From the NCBI GenBank assembly GCA_008802785.1, contig VUYT01000011.1:62001-126000 (forward strand): a stretch of DNA of 64,000 nt, given 5' to 3'. This stretch comes from Symmetrospora coprosmae (lineage: Eukaryota > Basidiomycota > Cystobasidiomycetes > Symmetrosporaceae). Below, piece after piece: positions 35,392-46,879 of this stretch. Made by a program: the position numbers and the translations under genes. Numbering within the stretch: the stretch's first letter is position 1; every line of letters begins with the position of its first letter. The notes under the pieces were generated by a model. It searched no databases and was not told the origin of the DNA. It saw only the letters and a program-made list of their open reading frames with translations.

Positions 35392-35587
35392 ACAAGACTT
35401 CTGAACGACCTCTTCTCCGTCATGGCCTGGATGGCAGCCGTGAAACGGGCCAGCGTAGAGCATGAGACTACACTGGAACTCTCGTACAGAAACAATGAGA
35501 TAGATGTCCAGAACTGCTACCGAGCTTTCTCCCTCTCCACGGCAGTATCATTTACTGCTCGTCAGTCCCTGCCCTGCACGTGCCCCC

Positions 35588-35627
35588 AGTCGGCTACAGT
35601 CGGCTACAGTCGGCTACAATCGGCTTC
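35588..35627. repeat. CGGCTACAGT tandem repeat (about 3.5 copies)
   Basis: Two exact decamers, a third with one change (CGGCTACAAT) and a partial fourth (CGGCTTCC). Confidence 0.85.
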
Positions 35628-35929
35628 CTTCTCGGCCAACGTTTCGACAAGCTTCAAGCGGCACAGCACATCTTGGAGCCAAGCTGTGATGGGGAATGGT
35701 CGGTCTCTGTATTCGCACGTACGCGACGTGCTCTAGAAGAGTCGCCCAAGCCACGTTTCGAGCTCTCTCGACAGGCGACAAGCCAGCCCGCATCGTCCGA
35801 GACTGCTTGAGACCAAAATAGCGACTGGCCTTGACCTGTCTCCTTGCATCGCCTTCTGAAGAACATCGATGACAACTGCTCTCCCTTTCCTTTCGCGCTT
35901 TGACATTGTCCACTGTACAGTGCTTAGCC

Positions 35930-37391
35930 ATGGCAGCCTACGACTACCGCTACGGCCCGCAGCAGCAACCTGCGCTGATGCAGCAGCACCTCCAGGAACC
36001 CAATTATAGCGGAGACGTCGCGCGCTCTGCGTACTCACTGTACGAGCAGGATCAGCAAACCGCAATGAACGGTCACTCAGCAAATGGACAGGCAACGCAG
36101 GTGCAGATGTACTCTGGCCAGATGCCACAGGGTTCAGCGCTGTATGACCCGGACGAGCACCAGCGCCACCCGACGCATGACAGCGGTTATGGAAATGGCC
36201 AGACCTACAGTACAAACGGGACAGCCATGCCTGTCGCACCACCGCCGTCCAAGTATGCACAGCCGATGCAGCACCCGCACAACGAGCCAAATTACGGCCC
36301 GTACCAGTCGACCGACTTTGTGCAGTCGTCCCCAAAGCGCCTCTCCAGCAAATGGCGCAAGCGCCTCTACTGGATGATCCCGCTCGCTATCGTGGGCGTT
36401 GCTCTCGTCATCCTGTTCGAGGTGTACAGGGACGACTTCCTCCGATGGGCGCGGCCGCTTGAGGATTGGTTGCGAGAGAGACAGGACTGGTCCTGGATCA
36501 TACCCGTCGCCATCCTCTTCATCTTGTCATTTCCGCCATTGTTCGGACACGAGATCGTCCAGCTCATTGTCGGACTGGTCTACCCTATCGGTGCGTATGG
36601 CTCTGTAGGTCCGGGGGGTAGATCGGGCCACAAGCTGACCCTGTGGCAATACACCAGGCGTCGCTCTGGGCATCGCTATCGCAGGAGCTATATTAGGAGA
36701 AGCGGGTTGCTTCCTGCTGTTCAAGTATGGCTTCACCAACTACGTCAAGAAAAAGTGCGACAAGGACATCAAGTGGGCGACCGTTGCTCGCGTGTCGCAG
36801 CAAGAAGGGTTCAAGGGCGTCATGATCATTCGCTACTCTATCATTCCGCCGCGTGAGTCCCGAAACAAGATGTACGTAGTTTAAATTCACTGACGGTCGC
36901 GCTCGGCAGACCTCGCGAATCCGCTGTTCGCGTCAACTGGAATGGCGTTCTGGCTGTAAGTTGAACTCGATCAGCCAACTGTTTGGCAACAAGACTTTGC
37001 TGACGTGCGTCCACTTGCACAGCTATATGATCACCGTCATCCTGTCTCTCCCCAAGCAGATTGTCTTCGTGTATCTCGGAAACCCCGCAAATTCGGGCAA
37101 GGCTGGCGCGAAGGTCGGGAAAGTCATTGCGATCGGCGTCTTGGTAGTCATCACCCGTGCGTATTGCTCAATGCGTCAGTGTTACGCGAGCGCCGCTGAA
37201 GCCGCCTGTCTGCAGTCGCCGGCAGCTGGTATCTGCACAAGAAGATGGCTATCGCAAGGGCCGAAATTGAGGCGGAAAGAGCTGCCATGGCGAAGCAGAC
37301 GGAGGGTATCGCAGGTCAGAGTGGCTACGGGACACAGCCGCATGCAGGCAGTATGCAGGAAGCGAACGGCTACCCGCTACAAACGATTTGA
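35930..37391 (+). CDS. TVP38/DedA-like (VTT domain) Golgi membrane protein
   Basis: Multi-pass membrane protein of the SNARE-associated Golgi/VTT family; yeast Tvp38 sits in Tlg2 Golgi vesicles and related proteins act as lipid scramblases. A 130-residue Gln/Tyr/Pro-rich cytoplasmic leader is followed by KWRKRLYWMIPLAIVGVALV. The VTT core shows ILFILSFPPLFGHEIVQLIV, then after an intron near 36592 GVALGIAIAGAILGEAGCFL, FKYGFTNYVKKKCDKD, GFKGVMIIRYSIIPP, LANPLFASTGMAFW and YLGNPANSGK. The C terminus is charged and ends NGYPLQTI. The start at 35930 (MAAYDY) is preferred to the in-frame ATG at 35900. At least four introns. The two Pro-containing re-entrant loops of the family are recognisable. 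Confidence 0.9.
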
Positions 37392-37805
37392 AACGGCGCA
37401 TCGGCTGGCTTCCCTTCATCAAAGGCGGTACCGCCCCGAGTGCCCTATGACACGAGACCAGCTGTATGATTGACAATGACAATTGACCTTCTCCTCGCAA
37501 GTAACCGTTACCGAGGCGGCCGCAAAGTGCGCAAACCAGCCTGAGAAGATTGAAGAAGGCTGACAGGCGGACGGGCTGTTACCCGATCCGGCTCAAATGC
37601 GCCTAGGCCGCTTGCCTTTGAGGAGCGATCATCAAGGGATTCATTGAGGAGTCTGCGTCTCGAAGTGTCCGCGCCTGCTTATAAGAAGGCATGGGCTCGC
37701 TTGGCGTGCTCGCCTCCCGCCTTATACAACCCGTTCCGCACGCTCCTACACAATCCCCTCGAATCGCTCCCTCTTCACACCGGACTCACGCAACGCACTA
37801 GCATC
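37392..37805. promoter_or_regulatory. Promoter of the small secreted protein
   Basis: 414 nt. A TATA-like CTTATAAGAAG lies at about 37678-37688, some 120 nt before the start, followed by a pyrimidine-rich leader, suggesting a strong regulated promoter. Confidence 0.5.
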
Positions 37806-38445
37806 ATGCTCGTTGCCATCCACCACGGCGCGCTCGGTCTGCTCTCCCTCGTTGCGCTAGCCGGTATCGCCCAGGCTGTTGAGATCGGTAGACCTCGCGA
37901 TCGCCCCAAGACCGCTCAAGCGTGCAACAATCAGAATCAAGTATTGCTGTGCAAGGGCAGCAAATGGACGTTCGACCAGCAGTGCTCAGGCGACGAGGTC
38001 TGTACAGGAACCATCTACCAGATAGATCACTTCGAGACACTTAAAACCGAAGCCGGCAAACCGGCTCCTGCTACTGAAGAGGAAAGGGCGTTCTGTACGA
38101 AGAGAAACCCCGGCCCCCCTCCCTCCCTTCCATGCGACCCCAACACGATGTGAGAACTGCACTTTCGGATTTTTGCCGCGCATCCCGCGGTGTCCACTGA
38201 CGAGCCACACCGCCCCTGGGATCCGCACGTACAGTAAGAGTCACTGTAGTGACGACTGGAATTCCTCGTGGGGTTGCTACAAAGTCCCTGGAGGGGGCGT
38301 CAAGTGGCTGTGGGACCACGACTGTGAAGTGTTCCCGGTGAGAGACTGGCGCTGCCCGCCGCTACCAAACGTAATCACTGACACCCGGAGGCCGTTGCGT
38401 AGGGACGCGAGCATCGTTGCGAGGATCGACCTATGCAATGGGTAA
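37806..38445 (+). CDS. Small secreted cysteine-rich protein (effector-like)
   Basis: The start (MLVAIHHG) opens a clear signal peptide with core LGLLSLVALAGIAQA. Exon 1 (37806-38149) encodes six cysteines in the contexts ACNN, LLCKG, QQCSG, EVCTG, AFCTK and LPCDP. An 85-nt intron (GTGAGA to GTACAG, 38150-38234) joins to exon 2 (from 38235), which adds SHCSDD, WGCYK and HDCEVF. Read straight on, the protein ends at 38445 with 184 residues and 11 cysteines; a further intron after EVFP (donor GTGAGA, 38340) is possible. Without the intron the protein would stop at 38153. No family recognised. Signal peptide, small size and Cys density fit a secreted effector or surface protein, which is inference. 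Confidence 0.65.
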
Positions 38446-38790
38446 ACACCGGCCCAACCCTGAACCTGGGAGGCTGTAATGCGGTCGTGGAATAGGAGTC
38501 TGGAGCGCGCCATTGCTCCAGAAGCATAACGCGCAGGCGTATACATCGTCTGTCGCTGTGGCCGATCTCATACCCGGCTGTTTCAGTTCTACAACTCATA
38601 CCTTGATGCGTCATGCTATGGCTACATTGCAAATGCATGAGACGATTCGTGTCGGTGCTGCGTGAGCTGGGCATAGCCAAGCGAACAGCGGAAGGCGCCT
38701 TGGCGAAGCGCGAATATCGGCACTTGACGCCTCACAGATACTGCGAGCGAGTATATCCATTTAGCAAGCGCACATAACGTGTGATCGATG
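38446..38790. other. Convergent intergenic region
   Basis: 345 nt between the secreted-protein gene and the PAH1 stop codon. No feature seen, though an extra 3' exon of the secreted protein could lie here. Confidence 0.4.
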
Positions 38791-41700
38791 CTAGGCGTCC
38801 CTCCTCACCGGCACGCTCCCGAAATCCATTTCTGGTATATCATCATCTTCGTCTTCATCGTCTTCTTCGCTGCTGCTGCCATCTAGGGTCGATGGTGCTT
38901 CATCGCCTTCGACCGCTTGCGATCGAGTTTGGTTTCTCGGCTCTAGCTCCAAGCTCTCCCGCATCTGCTCTAGGAAGGCTTGGTCCTCGAAGCTGCCCGG
39001 CATTGATTCTGTCCGTTGGCGTTGTGAGCGCTGTTTGGTGGGCTGGCTCTGCAGAGGCAGAGCATTGTCCTCCTCCTCGTCGTACTCCTCTTCCTCGCCC
39101 TCGGACGTGTAGATCGTCTGCAATGGCGAGGACGGCCGTGGACTCGTTGATACTGGCGTCCGGTCATGTTCATCGGAGCCATTGCCGGTGCCATTCGGCG
39201 GAGCGGGTTTCAGCGAGCTCTTCGATGCGCGCTTCGATATCACGCCCGCTATGCGGAAGACGGACATTCTGCTATCCGAGCGTGCTGAGAGTGCCGGAGA
39301 AGGCGGCGTGAGATCAGGGAACTCGACTTCCTGGAATGCAGGCCGCCAGTAGTTGAAGTCGTTATACGCGGGCTGCTGACTCCGCGTGACGGGCGGGAAG
39401 GTCTCGTCTACCAGGTTGGTCATGGCGATATACGAAGATGTGTACCCTGCCAGCTCCAAAAGCTCGAGCTTCACGTTGCCGTAACTGTCGATAGTGAAGA
39501 TCCGGCTGGAAGGGATCTCGACGCTCCGGTACGACAGCCCATCAGTGAGGCGATTGCCGAATCCAGCGTAGAAAGGATTGCGATCGACAAAGAGTCGCTT
39601 GATGTCGCGGAGACAAGCCATCTTGAAGACTTCCGGCTTGCGCAAGACGACCTCTCTGCAGGGGTGAAGTATCGTTGATCTCAGCGAAGACCGTGCTAGC
39701 TAGATCAGGGCGACCCGACACACCTATGCAGAGAAGTCAAGAGTCGGTCGGGCGACATGATGACCGGCCCATCCGGCAAGGTAAACCCGTTCTGCTGGAT
39801 GCCCTTCAGATAGTCGCGCGTGACGTCCGCCTGCCCGATGGCTCGGCTGGTCAGGTACATCATCTTGTAGCCATTCTTGGCGACGTCAGTGTACAGCTTG
39901 GCCACACCGGGGTGTGTCCAGTCCCGCCCGATCATGTTGAATACGTGCCCAAGCGCGTCCGATCTGGTGGCGTTAAATTGATATATCTCTCAGCTCGCTC
40001 GCCCACTCATTGTATCGATTGTATCGATGACGGGCCGTGCTCACTTCGTGATTGTGCCATCGATGTCACTGATGACTACCTGGTAGTCGCTCTCCCAAAG
40101 AAAGACTCGAGACGAAATGACAGCTACGCCCGAGTAAGACGACTGCACAGTGTAAGAGATGGTGTTGGCGCCCTTCTTCAAGCCAAGTGCCTTGAGCTGG
40201 TCTGAAGTCAGACGGAGGGTCTTGGCGTAATGCTTCGGCGCCGATGGCCGACTGGGCTGCTGGGCTGCCTTCCCTTCTTGCGGGGCGGCCGCTTGCACCG
40301 CTTGCAAGGCAGGAGACGTTGCATCCGCCTCGCCGACAACCGTGTCTGCCTGCGAGAAGCTCGGGCTCAGGGGTGTCGTAGGCGGCGAGATGGTAGAGGC
40401 CTCCTTTCCTTTGTCCTTCTCTTTCGTCGGCGATACCACACCCGCAATGTTCTGCTTTGCCGACTGCCCGGTGGTGGACAGCTGGAGAGACTCTTCCGTC
40501 GTGGTCCGCGACCTGGAGCCTCCCCACCACCGTCTCCAGGTCCCCGTCCGCTGGGCAGGCTGGGCAGGCGGGCCTTTAGGCTGACCGTCTATCAGAGCCT
40601 TCCGATACAGCTCGAGCGTAGCCAGCGCCGGAGAGCCGTTGTCCCAGCCAAAGTACCTCCCTCGGAACCGGATGAACAGGTGCGGATCCTGCAGCACTTC
40701 TGAGCGCTTCAAGAAATCCGCATTCGTCACTCTTGAGGCATCAAACTCGGAGGCATCCGGCAGAGCGCCTTGCGTGCGGGACGCGCGGTCAAGCGACTGG
40801 CAGAGGCTGATCTCGAACTTGTGCGTTGCTCCTTCGGATACCATTACGAAGATGTACGGGTTCGCTGCATCCTGCATATCGTCCGTGCCACCTGCGATGG
40901 ACATCGATGACGCCGGTGAGGGCGCATGGGCGTGCTCTGGCTTCCCGCTCCGCGACTCTGAGTAGCGAAGGAGTGCTCGGGTGAGAGCCAGCACATCCGG
41001 GTCTGCCGAGACAAGCGAAGAGCGGTAAGCATATGTCTACGTTTAAGAATGATCGGCTATCGGCAAAACGTACCGGCCTCGTGCAGCATGTCGCTACGCG
41101 CTTGCGACTCGAGAGCTTCCTGCTCTGATAGCATTTCTCCCGGCGGCGGTGTCTTCAGACCGTCCCCCTCCGCTTCCTCCATCTTGTAGCCGGCCATATC
41201 AAGCATCAGATCTGTCGACGCAGCCATCTGAGGCGCACTGTTGGATCGTTCACTGCTCTCCTGCACATGTCCAGTTGTGAAGGACGATGAAGTACTCGTC
41301 TGCGGCTGGCTGGCTTGTACTGCCTGCTCGTGCGCTTCGGCCTTATCGTCGCGGTGGCGTTGCCTTTCAACGGGGTCCGTTCCAAACGGCACGGGCGACT
41401 CCGACCCTTCCCGCAGTGCCACGCTAGGCCCTTCAAATTCACTAGCCACGAAAGCCTCGTCCGTGATGGCGTTCTTCTTGGCCATGCTCCGTAGAACAGC
41501 TGACGACAGGCTCTCCTCCGAGGACCGCCTCCGCAGCCTACCCTGTAAGCTGGAAGGGAGGTGGATGCTGTGCCCTCCATCCTCATGTGTCGGGAACCGG
41601 TCGCCGGCCTTGCCTCCCAGCTTGATGGCCCCGCTCCCCAAAGTCTGCACCTTCCGAGCTGCCCCTTCTAGCGTCCGCGACATGACGGACTCATGCTTGC

Positions 41701-42498
41701 CTTCCACGTATGCTTGTTCTTTGTGGGTGTCATGATTGGCCACGGACGACCCCGTTTGTGTCTCGTTGTCGGCTGGCAAGGAAGAGACGGATTCCCCAAG
41801 ATCCAGAGGTTCCGGCTATCGCATTCGGACAAGCGTCGCGTCAGTTTATGGAGGGAGATGATCACTATGGCATGCAAGACTGCACCGAGAGCGGGACCCA
41901 CCTCCTCCCCTTCATCGTCTCCAAGCGGTCCTGTAAGTGGCGAAGTCTGCAGGTCGGCGGGGACGTCTTGGTCTGTCTCGAAGACGAAGAAGGCCTCGCC
42001 CGTGTCTCCGACCTTCATGTGGAAAGGAGCATCTTGATCGTTGATCTTGACGTAGACCTAGGGAGTGGAGTAGCAGGGCAAGCTGGATCAGCTAAGCGCC
42101 GGTCATGACGAGTTGAAAGTGCCCGGACGCCACGAAGCGCAGCCTCACTGTGCGGTCAGTCGGGCGCAAGACGCTTAGCTTGCCGAATCGTACATGGAAG
42201 GGGCTGCATGCGAGTGTCGTTGTGCCAGCCTTTGTATCGGTGTGCTCGACAATAATGACATCGATGGCTCCGGAAAGCGTCGCCGGGTTGATCTCCTGCC
42301 GGTCGAGGCGAAAGGGTCAGCTTGGCCTGCACCTAGCTGCACACCATTCGCTCAGCAGGGACATTGAAGCACACCTTGTCTGCAGATGGAGAGAGCCTTC
42401 CCTCGTCAGCCATTGCCCTATCTGATGGATGGATGAACCCCCCCTCGGCACTCACAGTACTGGCTCACCGAGCTCAGCGCGCGACCGACCCACTGCAT
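38791..42498 (-). CDS. PAH1: Phosphatidate phosphatase, lipin family (PAH1/Smp2/Ned1)
   Basis: Magnesium-dependent phosphatidate phosphatase that makes diacylglycerol at the ER and nuclear membrane and controls the choice between storage lipid and phospholipid. The N-LIP domain is spread over small exons: [14 protein letters not shown] (42498-42456), a 5-nt microexon (42379-42375), [20 protein letters not shown] and [20 protein letters not shown] (42295-42149), then [20 protein letters not shown] and AFFVFE (from 42057). A long Ser-rich middle follows. The catalytic haloacid-dehalogenase part has [18 protein letters not shown] (DIDGT motif), [20 protein letters not shown] and [17 protein letters not shown]. 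The C terminus is acidic ([20 protein letters not shown]), as in yeast Pah1 where it contacts the Nem1-Spo7 phosphatase. About 1,100 residues. Confidence 0.94.
42375..42379 (-). other. Predicted 5-nt microexon of PAH1
   Basis: ACAAG lies between CTGCAG and GTGTGC. It restores both frame and the family spacing between SVS and [12 protein letters not shown] (five residues). Confidence 0.7.
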
Positions 42499-42899
42499 CT
42501 CTCTTTACAGCACGGCTGCTCAGACAGACGCGCAGAGCAGTGCACTGGCTGTCGTGCTGTCTCGGATGTCGCTGTTGTCACCAGCACGGTTGCTATCGGT
42601 GCGAAGAGGAGTCGAGCAGCACACGGCTCGGTCGCGTCTCTCTGGTGCCTCCGCTCTGGCAATGACGATGGGTCGGAAGGGCCCAACGTCCAGAAGTGTG
42701 CGGTGCAGATGCCCAATGGCAACGATATGTAGATGCAGCAAGTCTCTAGAGGAACACTAGTGAACAAGGACAAGAAATAACAGTAACGAAAGAGCCGGGC
42801 TGGCAGGATGGGCGGACGCTGACACAAGGTCACGAGGGAAGCGGCGAGCCCGGTTCGGGCGGGATGGGGGCTTGCCCAAACGCAAGCAAGAGCGCCAGC
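42499..42899. promoter_or_regulatory. PAH1 promoter / AIR 3' flank
   Basis: 401 nt between the AIR-like stop and the PAH1 start, both minus strand. No recognised operator. Confidence 0.45.
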
Positions 42900-45800
42900 C
42901 TACATATAGCCACCTCTGTATTTGCCCCCGCGATGTTTCCCACCGCGGTAGCCGCCCGAGTCGCCTCCTCTGCCACCGCGTCCGCCTCCACCTCCGCCTC
43001 GGCTGTCTTCTGACCGGCGATTATCACCACCGCCTCCACTAAGCGGGACGTAGCTGTCACCGCCAGCAATAGTGTCCTGTCGGCCTCGCGGGAAATTGCG
43101 ATAGTCGTCTCGCGAGATCGAGGCGCGGCCGTTCTCGATCCTGTCAAGAAGGCTGCCTCCTCCTCCGGATGATCGAGCCGATGCGGATGGGCCGCCGCGA
43201 CTGTAGTCCCTGTCGCGATCGCGGTCTGGCGCATGCGAATGTCCACCTCGGCCTCGTCCCCGTCCATTTCCTCGATTCTCGTCGAGCCTCTGCGAGAGCA
43301 GCTCGCTGCGTGAGTGGGCCCCGCTGTAGCTCCGGTCGTCCGCCTCGCGGTCGCGGGACTTCCGCCAATCCGGTGCCGGAGGAGACGGTTGACGAGACCT
43401 GTCGTGCCGCTGCGGGCTTCGCGAGCGCGAGCGCACACCGCTGGAGGCCTTGCTGCCACCCGCCTCGTTGAAGTTTTTGAACGGCTGGAAGGTCTTGCCG
43501 GTGGCTGCTTGAGTCGCCGCCTTGCTGCTCACGCCACTGCGTCCATCCACCGAGCCGGCCTCAGACCCTTCCTGGCTGCGCGCTTTCCTCCTGTCTTTCG
43601 CTCCGGGTCTCTGTCCGCCGGGCAACTTGGGTGGCGGACGCGGTCGACCATCTTTGCCCTTCAAGCGCTTGGCGAAGTCATCCTCCTCCTCCTCTTCGCC
43701 CTCTTCCGAGTCATCGAGGTTGCCAAAGTCGACGAGGCCAGCCTTCTCTCTTTGGCTCGTGTGCGTACTCGCTCTGCTCGAGATGGCATCCTGCACTTCC
43801 TTCTGGAAGTCTCGCCCTTCGTTTCGCAGCTGCGTCTTGGTCTTATTGCCAGAACCGTCCCCGCCCGAGAGGGCTTTCGGACCTCTTGGCGCGTCGCTGG
43901 GAGGACGAGGCGGGAGAGACGCAGGCGCCCGCTTGCCATTGATGATGTTTGGCCTTCCTCCGCTGCCCTTGTAAGGCGCGAGCGGCGTCTCCTCCTCTGT
44001 CGTGGCACCGCTCATCCCGCCATCGCCCGCAAGTTGACCAGCCCGCATGCCCAACGGTGGACCAGGGTCGAGCGTCGATCTGTTGTGCGGGCGCTCCGTG
44101 TTGATCGTGAATGCAGAGCGGTCTACGAATTTTAGCGGGTGACCGCGCGGCTTTGGGCAATCGTCCCCAAAATGTTCGCCAGAGGCACAATTGTAGCAAG
44201 AGAAGTTGTATTTGGAAGGGTTGCGAGGTGCATTTGCTGAACGAATGTAGACTCGCCAGATGTACGGGCAGTTCTGCGGATGCGTACCGGTCTCAGGAGG
44301 ATGTACAATAATAGGAAGGACAAGCGTGCCCACTCACCGTGCTCTGATGCATGCGCGAGCTGCAGCGCTCGCATGTCCGGTTGTTCCGCGACTCTCCCGG
44401 CGCCAGCGAGCAGTCCGAGACAAAGTGCCCCCTGGACCCGCATCGGTGACAGGTCATGGTGACTGGGCAGTTCCGCTGCTCGTGGTCATCCAGCTTCCCG
44501 CACGTCATGCACTGGCAGCCCAGGGGAGGTTTTCATGTCAGCCATTATGGTCTGAACAGCTGGAGGCCTGAGCAGAGCCGAGCCTACCTGGATGTGTTCA
44601 CAGTCTCGCATAAGATGACCCGTCTCGCCGCACCGTCTGCAAATCTTGGTCGGATCCTCCTCCTTGAAGTATCGGTTCTCCTGCCTGAAGTCCTCCTCTT
44701 CTTCAAGATCGTCGAGGCCCAAACCCAGACCATCATCGGTGGCAGGCTGAGAAGGCCCGCTAGCTTCGGCTGCCGTGTCGGCGTGGACATGAATAGCAAG
44801 GTCCTTCGGGGCGTCATCCATGCCGTTGTCGTCTTCGCTCTCCGAGTCATCCTCATCAGGCTCCAGCTCCCGTCTAGAGATGCCAAGATACCGCGGTTGT
44901 GCCTCTTTCGAGGTGCCTGACGTCCCAGCATAGCTCGGAACGGTCGCCGCGCCAACTGACTGATCAGTAGCGGCCGCGTTGAGAGGCACGTCATTCTGTG
45001 CCGCCTCGCGTTCGGCTTGCTCCTGGGCCTCCCTTGTACGCTTGAGCTCCTCCGGCAGATCTGCAGGCGTCGTGTCGACGACAAAGAGGTCACCAAGCCC
45101 AAGCTCGCCTTCTTCCCTGCTCGACTCGTCAATGACAAGCGCGTTCTTCGCCTGCTGCGCCTTTTCCGCCTTTCTCTGGCGAGCAGCCTCGACCTGCTGT
45201 TGATGCCTCTCCAGGTTCTCTTGCTTCTTCTGCGCTTTCAACATGGCCTTCTCCTCAGCCACTCGCAAGCGTTCCGCCTTTTCGCGCAGCTTTTCGGCGT
45301 CCTCGGCCGTTGTTCCAGGCTTGCTGGCCTCTTTCTCCAAACGCGCTCTCCGAAGCTCCTTCTGCTTGCGCCGCTTCTCTGCCTTGCGCGCCTGCGTCGC
45401 AGTCTTTGCGTCTGCTTCCTCGGCTGTATCAGGTCTGGGATTCTCTGCGCGTTCGAGCAGCTGCTCCTTTGCAGCTCGTCGCAGTCTCGCCCGCTCGCTA
45501 CGGTCCTTCACCACCGCGCCGTTCGCCATGCGGTACATGCGCTCTTTGAAAGACTCGTCTGGCAACGCCAACTCCTGCAGCGTTGCTTGTCCGGCTTCAC
45601 GGGGCTCGTAACGTGGATTACCCATCTCTGTCTTCAAGCCGGAGAAGTCGAAGGCCCCGCTGCTGTCGTCGTCATCATCGTCGTCCTCGTCGCTGCTGCC
45701 GGATTCTCCTGACCCAGACGCGGACGCGGATGTCGATGCTGACGCGCTGGCTGCAGCCCGCCCGGCAGCGCTCTCCCCTTGTTCGGGGTCCGGCTCGCCC

Positions 45801-46633
45801 TTCTCAGCTTTCCTCTTCTTCTTGTGCCTTCCCTTCGCTGGTACGCCGAGTGCCTCCCGCATCTGCGCGTCCATCGCCTTCCGGTACAGCGGCAGAGGCG
45901 GTGGCGGGTCCGTGGGCGCAGGCGGGCCAGACGTGAAGGCCTGGCTGAGCATATCGCGTGCCATCTTCATGCGTAGCTCGTGGTCCTGGTCCCAGGCTTC
46001 CGGCGTAATGCCTGGGTTGCGCTGCCGATAGGCATCCTCGACCGTCGTCACGAACTCCTGCAGCTTCGCCTGCTTGAACTCCTTCAGCCCGCTGCGGGAC
46101 AGGTCAGCTCCATGCCCGTTCGCCTGCGAGCGGTCTCCGGCAGTCTGCCCAGGCTCCCTGCTGGTGCTGGCTGTCGTCGAATGTCCAGCATCGACCGATG
46201 ACGCTGCCCTGGAGATTTTGCTCGCGCCCTTGCCTTTGCCCTTGCCGTTCCCCTGCGCTTCCACCACGACGGGCGTGCTACTGCCGCTGCGGCTGTGGGA
46301 TAAGCTGGCACCGCTCCTGCTGCTTGCGCTCGCCGCGTCATTCATCTGATCCTCTGCGCCGACTGCCTGAAGCGTCTTCTTGTTTCGAGTCCGCTTCCGC
46401 TTTCCAGGCGTACCCGTCGCGGCTTCAGGGCGATCATCATCATCGTTCTCCACGTCGACTGCCCGCGTGCGAGTAATGCCTTCGGGGTGGTCGCTGCTGG
46501 CTGCTGTCCCCTGGCGTTTGCGCTTCTTTGGGCTACTGCTTGTGCTCGCCTTCATCGATGCAAGCTCGGAAGCGCTGCCGGTGCCGGCTCTGCTCGTGCT
46601 CGCGACTGGTGCGCTATCGTCGCCAGCGTCCAT
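42900..46633 (-). CDS. AIR1/2-like (ZCCHC7-type) zinc-knuckle RNA-binding protein
   Basis: RNA-binding subunit of the TRAMP nuclear polyadenylation complex by similarity to Air1/2 and ZCCHC7, which marks RNAs for exosome decay. Five zinc knuckles occur in order: CRRCGETGHLMRDC, CMTCGKLDDHEQRNC, CHRCGSRGHFVSDC, CERCSSRMHQ-type, and CYNCASGEHFGDDC. The diagnostic CPYIWRVY follows the fourth knuckle. The protein is about 1,170 residues, far larger than yeast Air proteins (under 400). The N-terminal 650 residues are Ser/Lys/Asp/Glu-rich with long coiled-coil-like Lys/Arg/Glu stretches (about 45000-45500), and the C-terminal 400 are Arg/Gly/Ser-rich ending in RGG repeats (GGGGRGGRGGDSGGYRGG, stop 42900). 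Two introns (near 44510 and 44310) split the knuckle array. Confidence 0.87.
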
Positions 46634-46879
46634 CTCGGCGGCGCGACCCTGACAGAGTGTCCGGGTATGTCTGAGACCGTGATTCCCCTTACCGAGTCTC
46701 TGCTGGTCAAAGCCGAAAAGCCGACCTCAAGCACGCACGCACGCTTCGGCCGCTCTGTGCCTGCGGATGTGCGACGCTGACCGCTGCAGGACAGCGCGAT
46801 GGACGACCAAATGAAATAATGCCCTTCTCAATCTCTACTGTACTACAATGCATTGCCCAAGCATCTGATCCCGGAACTA

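Larger units (their letters stand above)
35266..35929. promoter_or_regulatory. Divergent promoter with two short tandem repeats
   Basis: 664 nt between the phosphatase and TVP38-like start codons. It contains a TACTCG hexamer array (35371-35391) and a CGGCTACAGT decamer array (35588-35627). Confidence 0.6.

Noticed and set aside
43314-44135. 273-codon plus-strand open frame
   Set aside because: Shadow of the Arg/Gly/Ser-rich coding region of the AIR-type gene.
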